Below, in pieces: positions 39,101-51,100 of a stretch of 64,000 nt of DNA. The notes below the pieces were generated by a model. It saw only the letters and a list, made by a program, of their open reading frames with translations. It ran no database searches and was not told where the DNA came from. The first letter of the stretch is position 1, and the number at the start of each line of letters is the position of its first letter. The translations under genes were made by a program, and so were the position numbers. Origin of the DNA: Bicyclus anynana. Lineage: Eukaryota > Arthropoda > Insecta > Lepidoptera > Nymphalidae. The stretch is from the NCBI RefSeq assembly GCF_947172395.1, contig NC_069110.1, forward strand, positions 5,208,001 to 5,272,000. The letters run 5' to 3'.

Positions 39101-42100
39101 AATTTGGCATGCATGTGGATGTTATGACGTAGGCATCCTCTAAGAAAGGATTTTGATTAATTCAACCCCTAAGGGGATAAAATAGGGGATGAAAGTTTGT
39201 ATGAAACTTTGTTAATTTTGCGGCGATTTGGCTGAAATTTGGAATAAAAATAGATCTTACTCTGGTTTAACACATAGGCTACTTTCATCCCGGAAAAATC
39301 CATGGTTCTCGCGGGATTTGTGAAAAAACTTAATTCCTCGCGGACGAAGTCGCGGACGTCTGCTAATATTAATATAAAGGTTTAAAATTATGGATAACTA
39401 CAGTTTATCAATTGATTGTAAACTTATTATTAATCAATGCATAAATCTTAAAGTTTGTTGCATGTATTTGCAATCTTACGTCTTCATCAAAACATTCCCT
39501 CAAAACTTGTAGAACTGTATTAGAATAGGTATCTTATCTTTATTCTAAACTCGAACTTACATCTACGTAATAGAGTTAAAAATACAAGGTTACCGAAACA
39601 TGTTTACTTCGTTTTGGAATTATATGGCAATAATTCAAAGATATTTGCACGTGGTGACAAACCTTGGCCAAACAACATTGGTAGGTATTGACACATCTTT
39701 TGTATGCTCATTGCGCCATTTGACTACAATTCCTTAATGGCTGTCCAGATGACTCGCGCGTAGAACGCCTCATCTGGACAGGCAGTTAGTACTTACGTCC
39801 AATCACAACCATTGGCTACGTAGATACTATAGCTTTGCACATTTGTTCGTAACACTCCCGATGGTCCGCGCGGGCCGGGGGGCGTGTAGCGATAAATGGA
39901 AAACCCACTGATGCACCTCACTTCCCCGCACGCACGATTTCAGTATTTCCCCCCGTCGCCCGCATATCATGCGAGTGTCATCAACGAACTTGGCAAGCTG
40001 TAATTTGAAATAGTGGCGCAAATTGATTTGTGCCTCTATTTCGTAATTTTTCTATACCTCGGCATTAATGCTTTTGATTAGATTGAAAGGTACAGTGTAC
40101 ATTTTCTTCTGTACCCCTAAACTCGTTTACGTAAAATTTTGCGGCTGGGAAAACAAACATCTAATCTATACTAATATTATAAAGCTAAAGAGTTGTTTGT
40201 TTATTTAAACGCGCTAATCTCAGAAATCTCTCTCTACTGGTCCGATTTAAAAAATTATTTCAATGTTATATACCCTACTTATGAGGGAAGGCTATAGGCT
40301 ATACATTATTCCCGTATTCCTACGTAAACGGGAACCACGCAGGTGAAACCGTGTTGCGTCAGCTAGTTTAATATAATTAATTAGCTACACTTTCTATTAT
40401 AAATAAAATGAAAACAATAAAACGTGAATTTCGACTTTGAATAAGCCTTCCAAACTAGTCTACAAACAGACGAACTTGACGTTTCAGAAGATTTTGTATA
40501 CATATACATATTTTCAATGAATTCAAAAAACCGCTACTTTATCGTTTTTACCTATAGGACATGTCCCAAAATGGGCCTTTATTTATAATTTATAAGCAGG
40601 TCGATAGTATTTTTTGCGGATAGAAGATACAAATTGCTGTTGACAAAATAATTTTCAGAATTTTTGGGACCCGCATTAATTAATTACCCGCAAAAAAATA
40701 TTTTTTTTTTCTAAATATTTTTTTTGTTTCGCTCCCTTGTCTACAAATTAAACATAGACAATAAAAGTGTCGAAACAGCCAATAAAAACACCTGTAATTG
40801 AAAACATATCCGGTGTAAGCTGTCAATGTCATGTAATATTGTCAAATGTCAATAAGACACAAGTTAAAAAGAAACATTAAATCGTAGACAGAGAAGCATT
40901 AAACAAAATAAAAAAATACCTTAAATTGCTTTAAAATCGCCAAATATGTTACTTTTGTATCACTGGAATGAACTTAAATTAAACATAATGTCTATTTTGA
41001 GAAATGTCTCATGTCTGCTTTGAAACGATATTAATAAACATTTGATTCAGTGATTCCGGAACTGCAAGATAACACCCACATCACCCTATACGGCGGGGGT
41101 TCAAATACCAATGACCGCAACCTTAGGAGTAAACAGGACGGGCGCGAGCATATAGTCATTACTAGTTGACGCCCGCGACTTCGTATGCTTGGAAATCAAT
41201 GTAAACTTGAATTGAAGACACAAAAATCGGAAAAAAGTATTTTTAGCTACAGTATGCCCCCAACAAAAATTTACAAAATATCTTCAATGTACGAAATGTA
41301 CAGAATGCGTATTATAAGAATAGATTTTAGATATCGCTAGCAGTACTCTATGCCACGGTAACGTTTGGTGTTACAAATGGTATAAGTAAAATCTCAAATT
41401 GCGAATAAATGTATAGAATTCGACCAATTTTATTATAACTATAAATAAGATAGATAGATTATCTGTCTATTTTAAGCGGTTTAGGCCCCCTATAGGGCCA
41501 GGCCTCCCTCCTTATAGTAGTGGGAATATGGAGTTTAAACCACCACGCTGCTTGAGTGCACGTTCTCGGGCTAAGGCTCGGCACTAAAAGACGGCCGGTG
41601 TAACTCTACCAACTTCCCCGACTCCGGGCTGCAAATATTTGGGCAAGAAAGAAAAGCTTGTAAGACGAAGGTTCTGTCTTGTTTTATCTGGCTGGCCGCT
41701 AAAAAAATCTAAAGAAATTTTGTTATATTAATTAGAATGACGATCGGTTGTTAATAGTAGGTGTTCACATATCTGCGTATATCGTACGTATCGAACGCGT
41801 CGCATCAAACGGATCGTTGTATTTTTCGTATAGAAATTCACACAAGTGCGTCCACTGATCCGCACCGTACGGATCGCACGAATCCACTGTAAAATCAAAA
41901 ATCCACTTGATGCGATGCGTCCGGTACGTACAACGCGGATATGGACGCCTTAAGTAGATAAGTTAACGCGGTAAAGAATGTCTATCAGACAAAATTAGTT
42001 TGACGTCTCAACAATTATAGTTACGAGACCGGACTCAAATTCGAGAGGACCTAGATTCGGACTGTAAACATATTAAAGTAAAGTATAATACAGCTTTGTT

Positions 42101-45100
42101 TCATTTCATTATATTGATATACTCACTGACATTATTTGCTCGGAGACAGAAAGGACTATTATCCTTTCTACTAATATTATAGATATCTATGTTTGTATGT
42201 GTACGAATATCGGAGATGTGAGAGAGAGACCCCAACTAACCAGAGGTCGAGTTACGTCACAATGCGGACTCAACGCAGTTTTGGTATAATACGTCGGCAT
42301 CCCAAAATGCAAACAAATAATTTATTTACTACAATTTTTCATTATACAGTTAACTTTTTCTTATGTTGATAGTATTACCTACTTGAGAAAATAATTGATA
42401 AATTAATTATATATTATTTTATTAGTACATATATAGATGTATTTACTACCAGATGTTATTGTAATCTTAGTATATCGGACCATCTAATATAACGGTAAAA
42501 CCACCATCCATCTAATTTAAGTAGTAAAATAAATTATTAGAAAAATATTCAATATATATGATTTCATTTGGTTACAATTTTTATGTGTAACTACTACCTG
42601 AAAAACCAGTAAACGCCGTGGCCACGTATTTATTACAAGCGGAGTGTGCATCGGCGGCCTCGTAGCGCGCTTTGGGTTTCGATATGTTGACCGCAACTCG
42701 TCGGCGTCGCCGATTGCCGCCGCTGTGACAACAAAAACATTGCGGCGCTAAAGGATTAGACGCGCCTCTCTCAGAGGTCTCGTATTATACGAATTCGGAA
42801 ATGTAGCTCAATACAGAGGCTGCGTAATGAACGAGTCTTCGTCCGTAAGATAGCGGGCGATACCGGCGGGCGGCGTATTGCGCGGCAGTGGCGACAGCGC
42901 CGCGCGCCGCAACGGACGAGGCGGGCGTATCCGCCGCGACGCACGCGCCCGCGTCCGCGCCCGCTCCCGCTCCCTCGTCCGTCAACGTACGGCGCCACGT
43001 GCGCCTCACGATGGCCACTACACCGCCTCTGCATTCCCCCGTGGCGGTACCGAATAAACAACATAAAAGTCGACGTAAAATTTCGCTGCCCTGGTTCAGA
43101 CAGAGTTCCGTGAGCGCACCCCATTCCGCACTATCACGGCAGCACACCATCGACACTCCGGGATCGTTCCACGCGCGACTCCTCAAGGGCAACCGGCAAC
43201 GCCAGGTAAATTTGTTGTCATCCGATATCGTAAATACTTAACCTAATGGCGGCAAATTTCCCGCGCTCACTCCATGAATTCATGATAATTGTACTTCTTT
43301 GCGTTTTTATTTCCATATTCCTATCTTTTTTATTGCGTCTGTAACTACCACTGCATTTTAGGGCATTCAAAGAAACATATTATGAAGTAGTATTACGTAC
43401 AGTTTAATGTATTTCAGCCCAACATTGAATGCCGGTCCGCGCATGTGTTGTCGGGGATATTGTAAATAAACAATGCGGCATCGTGAACACTTACGCTGTG
43501 TATTATTTTGTAATAGGTAAAACGTTTTTCCTTATCTTTGAGGTTACAAATTACATAGTTATCCTAGTATTGTTCATTTGCTATTTTAATGTTATTGAAC
43601 GTAAACAAATCATTTACTAAGTATTATTTATTATGGTAGCCCTCCTCGTTTGTTATCGAGGAATATAAATCATAATAATTGTTTGTGCATTAGTGATTGC
43701 TACAAACAATGACCTGACGAGAACAAATACATTGTAATAAATACTATAGTCTTCTGTTCTTCTACTATTACTACGACTGCTACAAGTACTGCCTCGTCTG
43801 CCATTGTTGCTGTTGTTTCAGTTCTATTCACTCAAAACTGTCTCTACTTACAGTCTAGGTACTCATGTTACACAAGAAAGTATTATTCTCTTTATTGTCT
43901 AACATGAGTACCTAGACTGTAAGGAGTGACAGTTTTGAGTTTTTAATTTTTAACCCCCGCCGCAAATGGAGTATAAATTTGTCGTCGATGTCTGTATGTG
44001 TGTCTGTCTTGGCATCGTAGCCAATTCTTAGCTGTTTGGTTAATATCGGTCTAGCAGTGTAAAGTATCAGTTCTTTTTCAAAATGATGTAAGGTATTTTA
44101 ACCCTCGACGCAACAAAACAAAAGAGGGGTGGTATTATAAATCGATGTCTGTCTGTCTGTGTATGTGTCTATCTGTGGCATCGGTGCACTTAAACGGATG
44201 GTCGATAATATATAACTAATTTTTGTGGGTCTAGCTCACATATTGCTACACAATTTAAATCTGTCCTAAAAGTCTAGTCTATTTAATTTAATGATCTTCG
44301 GAGGATTTTCAATTTTTTTTAATTTAAACTTGCTTCATTTTATTGTTCCGCTAGTACATACATAAATCAACAAATACCTACGCTATCCAAGTGCATATAC
44401 GCCGTATCAGTATAACAACTTGTATAGATACGGCATTGCTATTTATGTCAGCGGTCATGAGTACCTACTGATCTGCGAGCTTCCGGTGCTTTCAACGAAT
44501 CTTGGCGATGGATATATCTCAAGGCCTGCTGATGGTAGTTGCATGCAACAATAAATTATTATCATTAAAACACTCTACGAGTACCTCGTTGTACTTCAGA
44601 TACTATTCATATCATAATGCGAATGGATTCAAAGCATAATGTAAATGGCAAAATGCGATAGCGACATACACCTCACATTATGAAGGCTGAGATTGTTGGC
44701 GTATGCTACCTAGTCATAGAGGAGATGCATCGCACCCAAAATTCACCAACAAAATTGTCTGTCATTTTTTGAGTGGGACTAGGTAATCTCACCATCTAAT
44801 ATGCTCACATGCCTGCAGCGCTAAAGGCTTGGAATCCGATAAAACTGATCGTGTGTTGGTCGCGATCGGCATGCACATTGCGACCAGTATACGATCAGTT
44901 TTATCGGACGTCAAGCCGTTAGAGCTCCAGGCATTTGGGCTTTTCGGACCTTGGGTGGCTAGCACCAATAAATATAATCTGTGTCTCTACATTACACACA
45001 ACTAGAAAAACCTACACAGAATATTCGATTACTTGATTGATGTTTTGTTGTTCGCCAGAAGGATCGATTCTTTTTAACCGACTTCAGAAAAAAGGTGGAG

Positions 45101-48100
45101 ATTCTCAATTCGACTGTGTGTGTGTTTTTTTTGTATGTATTTTACCTGATTATCGAAGACTCCTGGGCCGATTTGAATATTTTTTGGAGTTTACTCCTTA
45201 AGAATCGATTTTTTATATATAAGGCGCCCGGTATGAGAAAAATCCGAGGGATAAAACCAACTGAACTAACGAAAAAGTGTCACGTTTTTGGTGCGCACCT
45301 TTAGTGCGCAACTTTCTAATTTAGCTGTGAGTGTATTGAGACGTACATAGGGTATGCTGTATAGGCGACTATACCTATATACTATATGTTATTGGGCATG
45401 TTTGTTTAATGATTATATCATTGTAAGAGTAAAATATATAATGTGAAGTATATTATAAAGTCTATTAGTTATTTTACAATTCTATACATTTAGTCTTCTT
45501 TAACATAAGTATTACTAAAGCCCTACTCGATGTGCACTGTTTACCAACAAAAAAAAGTGTGTATGTTAAAAAAAACAAAAAGTTAGCTCGAAGCACGTCT
45601 CAATACTCGCGCCTTATAAGTGAAAGGTGCGCAACCGAGGTGCAGCAGGCCGCGGCGTGCGCACCCGCCTACAGCGTGCACATGGGTGCGATGTGCAAGT
45701 TGTTGGCGGCACAGCGCACGGTGAAAGGTGCGCAGAATAGGTTGCTCACAAAAAACGTAACGCATGTCATTTCATAACTTATTGGAGTTTACTCCTTAAC
45801 AATCGATTTTTCATTTATACCCCTCGGTACGTTTTTTGTGCGCAACCTATTCTGCGCACCTTTCACCGTACGTAGCCGCCATAGCGTGCACATGCCTAGC
45901 GCGTCCGCACGCACGTGCACGCTGTTGGCGGGCGCGCACGCAGCGCTACACCTCGGTTGCGCACCTTTCACTTTTCAGGCGTTGCTATTGAAAAGAGTAA
46001 ACTCCATTCGTGCGTCGCAGCTGACACACATTTTTTTTTGTTTGAAAGGGTATAACTTCCGAGGTGGTCCAGAGGAGGTTAGTTTCAACCGCCTTCAAAC
46101 TGATCATCATAGAATGATGATCAGTTTGAAGGCGGCGCTATAATATGATATAAAGACCTTAGTACCATGTTATTTTTAGCTTTTTAGTTTAGTCAGTATG
46201 TTTTATGTATTTGAAGTCGGTTGAATTTTTTTATTAAAATTTTTAGATATTGTTTTTTTTTACAAATTTGATATAATTAAGGTAGAAATATTTACAAATG
46301 AAATTAGCTTTATGTTTTAGTAAACTAGAAGTTGTTGTCGTTTTTCATACCATGCAACTACCGGCATTTTATTTGGTCTTTATGATCAACCTATTACAAT
46401 AAACATCAAATCAATTGAGAAGTGTCATCTACCTACTGTATGATATCCACCAGTACAGTAGGCACCGAATGATATTTGATACATAGAATCTCAATTTCGT
46501 ATATGACAACTAGCATACGTCAAAGTTAATGAATTAGCCTATTGGTCAACAAGGTTCTCGCTCTACGGAATTCAATTAAAAAATCTACCGCGGAACAAAT
46601 TATGCAGTGAAAATACCCTATCGAGGCGACGTCCAAACATTGATTGGTATCGATTGAAATGCCGAACAATGGCTAATAACGTTGGGAGTTCCTCAAGGGT
46701 CAGTTATAAACCGCTACTTTATTTTTGCTGCATATTAATGAAAGTATGGTAATGCGCATCATAGAGCAGGCGCTGTGTGGAGTTAAGTTTGCATCATAAT
46801 TTGTTACAAAGCATTATAAAAAAAAAATATTTTGGGGTTACTTCTTTATAATATGTAGACTGAGAATTATTTTTCTCTGGACTATCCTATAGTATAGTGC
46901 GAGGCATCGCTATCGTTATTTTTGTGCATTATAATTTACACAACCCTACATTGCACGTGGCCTGACACGTACTTGGCCAGATTTTTTGTGCACTGAACGC
47001 TGAACAGAATGGGGTTTTCATATTTTGCACATGCAACTCCTTGCATCGCCTTGTCTATCAGTGGAATCGAAACTAACGAACGCAGAAAGCGATGGTTGAT
47101 TAATTCAGTTCTGGTACGTAACTTCAAAGCCTAGATCATTAGCAACATAAAGTTGCCTGTTTGTCGGTGTTTAATGGCAGGCGTCCACAGATCCGCATTG
47201 AACGGTTCGATGCTATCCGCACGATGCGGATCAGTGGACGCACTTGTATGACTTTCTATACAAAGAATACTAAAATCCGTTTGATGCGACGCGTCCGATA
47301 CGTACAATGCGGTTCTGTGAACGGCTGCCATTAGAGGATATATTTTAGAAAGTGTGCTCAAGAACTATTCGATATCGTGTCAGGTGGGTTTTTGTAACCA
47401 AGTATATTGTCGATATTGGGCTCGTACGTTTTGCATCTACTGCATCTGCTTGGGTCTGGAATACCTCTCTGAAGATGTGTTTCCTGATTCTTACAACTGA
47501 AATAACCACAACAGCCTCTTCTTTATGTTTTTTTAACCGACTTCAAAAGAAGGAGGAGGTTCTCAATTCGAGTCTATGTTTTCTTCTTTAATTCTTCTTC
47601 TTCTTTAAATTTTTTTAATGTTTTATTAATTATGGTCATTATTTATTTTTTGGTCAATATTCCCCAACTCTCAACTAAAATTTACGACAATAGTCCAATG
47701 AGCGAGGATCATGACCTCTCTCTGTAGAGCCTCTTAACCATGGAGCTAACATATCGTGGCGTGTTACGTAGGATCGTATTATTAAAGTTAGAAGGTCCAT
47801 AATTGTTCGGCAAATATTAAATACCTACCTATATTAAAGGGTTGTTTGCGTGTGTTTCATACCCACTCCATTGTCATTGAATTTATTGGAATCAATTCAT
47901 CGTGAATTTTCGATTATTTTGCAGACATTTCTAGGCTAATGTCAGCCACTGACGATCGAGTAATCTCACATGCCTGCAGCGTTGACATCACACTTCCGTA
48001 CCCAGGCAATTTGTTGCCCAAAATCGTAACCGTGTTATCTGACTTTCATTTGGTCGCTGGTATCTCTTCGATGTTACTTCCCTTTCATCATCATCATCTT

Positions 48101-51100
48101 TCTGATGACTTAAGGAATGGGATAAATCCTCATACGAGACATCAGTTGTCCAAACGAACTACTCGAACTCTAACCCTAGAACGTGATAACAATTCACGGA
48201 CAACAATGGAAAAAAAATGCTTACGATTTCTTTCCATGTAATATGATTTTGTTTATGGAAACTATCGCACTTCGAATACTGAAGACAAAGTATACAGCTT
48301 CCTATAGTAAAACCAACACAGGCGGCTGACATTATCAAGCACTCTAAGGATAAAGTTCAAATCTATCTGCAACTTGAAGGGTTGTTATATTTACGTTGCA
48401 CAGCACTGTTTTAAACCCTTTTAAGCTTTAGGTATTTAGATGAAACATGAATGTTTAGTAAGCGTTAGCTTTTAGCGATGTCTGTTATGTGTTTAGTACA
48501 TATCCAAGACCAAAACCAAAATTTCAGTTGTTATAGAAAAATTATTAAAATGAAAGGAAATTTCGAAGGAAGCTAATAGTCGCGTCAATGAAATCATAAA
48601 CCAAGCATATTCCTGAAGTCCTCAGAAACAACTCCGATTTTGATGATTGTTTGCTTCTAGCGAAAATAAATTCAATGTCTAACAACGTCTAACTATTTCT
48701 GAACATAGTTAAGCATGTATATATAAACATAATATACAGAGAACCAGCATTTAAAAGCCTTATGTGAAATAATTTTAGAAACATTTTAGACGGTCTTTAC
48801 TTTACTTTCTGTATCCATGGCCGTGAGTTCGATTCCCACAACTGAAAAATGTTTGTGTGATGAGCATGGGTGTTTTCCAGAATATGGGTAGATTAATACT
48901 TTATATATAAATGTTTATATTTAGTACTAGTGGACCCGGTCAAGCTTTGCTTTGGCTTACGTACACTCCTTCCCTATCCATACTCTACCCCTACCCCACT
49001 TGACTCTTAAACGTTTGTATTGGAAATATAAAAGGGTTGTTTTCATGGTTTTCCCAACAATTATTCTAACTTTTCTTATCTTTTAAACATTCCCTATATG
49101 TCCACAAACATTTCAAGATAAATCTGTTCGGCCGTTCTCGAGTTTTAGCGATACTAACGAACAATTCATTTTTATATTTATATACTTTATGTATAAGTAT
49201 TATAATATATATTTTACCCATAACACAAGCTGTACGCTTACTTTGGTGCTAAGTAGTGATATGTGTGTATTGTTTAATTATATTTATTTATTGATTATTA
49301 TTTCCAGCGTCAGTACAAAATAAATAGTTTGTTGTTGCAAAGGGTACCAGAACGTAGGTATTTTTAAAATATTATTAACCTTATCAACGTATGAGTATTG
49401 AGTATAGGTACATCTGAATTGATCGATTGCCCTTATCACATGCCAACGCTTATCGATAGCGTTGGCCGTTGTCAATATCTGATTGTCAACATTTAATATT
49501 ATGTGAGGGTTTTGCTACTAGTTAGTGAAATTACCTAGAAACTGTTGTTGAAATTTTATTAATTCTATTGAAACTTTATTAATTTCCGCGAAAGCTTTAG
49601 AAATGCATGTATGGCAATTGCATCCACACGTGACTAAATAGTTTCAACATTTTGGACTAACAGCCTATTATTCCAGACTTTTGTCAATTTATAAAAGCTG
49701 AAAGTTTATCAGCATTATGCTCCTATTATAGGTAAATACGGTAGGCAACTAAGAAGTTAAAAGCTGTAGGTAGCACGATTCGTAAGTCCAATTCCTCAAC
49801 TGTCCAAGTAAAAAAGTTTAGTCTTTCACTGTGTTTTCCAAAGGTTTGCCACAAAGCTGAAGGAGTGATTGACGATTGAGATCAGATTTTTCATGTTAAA
49901 CCAACAAATATTAGAAAAAAGTACGTCTGTACTTACACGTGTGGGTTTTGGATCCTTAATACGTGCTACCTCTCAGAACCACTAAGCTGCTTATTCCATA
50001 GTTGCCTGCCGTTGTTATCTATAGTGAGAGCATGGGCTTGAGAAACACTTACGTGTTAGTGTAAAATGTCGGTGGTTTGACTATTAAAAGCTCTCCATCT
50101 GTATAAGCCTTCTGTTTAACCGACTTCCAAAAAGGAGGAGGTTCTACGTTCGGCTGTATGTATCTCTTTTTTTATAAAATAAGTACTATTTAGCATTCAC
50201 ATATAAATTGAATTTAGCATTTAGTATAAAGTTTATAGTATAACGGGAACTTAGATTTTCGCGTGTTAATAACTTCCTATTCCTGTTCTAGATTATAATT
50301 TGCCGGTTTGCCAAGTATCATTAAATCTGTCACACTACAATAACATTAGGCTATAATGAAAAAAAAAATGAAATTGTGTACAACTGGCATAATATATTTA
50401 GTTATTAACGTACATAAGTGTGTATACTTGTGGGCATTTAAAATACCTCGTTCTTTTAAAGGCAGAAAAGGGAGATTAACGTGTAAAAAAATAAACATCG
50501 ATACCTTACGGACGTACATAAGTTTATGGATAGTCTGAAACAATGTTGTGGACAACAAAGGAACGAATGTTGTTTTTAATGATATAGAAAGTCAAAGGAA
50601 AATGTTATTGGGTACCGGACAACACGTTCTTCATCGTAGCTCAGACCTGGTTAGTTTGTAGCTTTCTTCCCTTTGCTTTGAAAAGCACTCTTTTTTTCAC
50701 TCACACACACAGCTTTGTTCTTGCCTATTAACTATCTGTTGTAGACTGTGATAATGCTGGATAGAAGCAGGCGTTACTTTGCGAAAGTTCATCATGATTA
50801 TATAATGATTTATTTATTTTGCTATCCTCCGCAAAAAGCCGATGAACCCATGCGACAACGTCACCCAGGTCCGACACGACTCTATACGTACTTTTCACCC
50901 CGAAACCAGAGCAACCTCAAGAGATGTTGACTCTACAACGTGCAATCTGATAGTCATCATTCGAAAGCCACCAAAACAATTACCATACCCAAAAAACCGG
51001 AATTGGGTCCCTACAAATAGGTTTTGATGTTACAAAAGTGCTTGTAGACTAAGTTTGTCAATTCTAATTTTTGATATTCAGAGCAGAATTTTGGCGTGTG

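Larger units (their letters stand above)
25524..42599. other. Large trio intron, first part
   Basis: No exon is recognised. The interval is a mosaic of transposon remnants listed separately. It also has a repeat bounded by AGGGTTCCGTAG/CTACGGAACCCT (27046-27825), unclassified remnants (30140-30770, 41470-41640), a 58-bp tandem duplication (36401-36516) and AT-rich palindromes (28840-28920). Confidence 0.6.

Noticed and set aside
42888..43010. GTG-initiated start at 42888 for the alternative exon
   Set aside because: Animal translation rarely uses GTG; the ATG at 43011 has strong context. A spliced upstream extension would need an acceptor in phase 0, which I could not find.
42771..43192. Long minus-strand open frames opposite the CpG-rich exon
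   Set aside because: GC-rich sequence produces open frames in several phases. The minus frames are Arg/Ala-rich, lack recognised motifs and overlap the better supported plus exon.
45532..46143. Open frames with Ala/Cys/His-rich peptides as small genes
   Set aside because: They lie in the inverted arms of a fold-back element and mirror each other on opposite strands.
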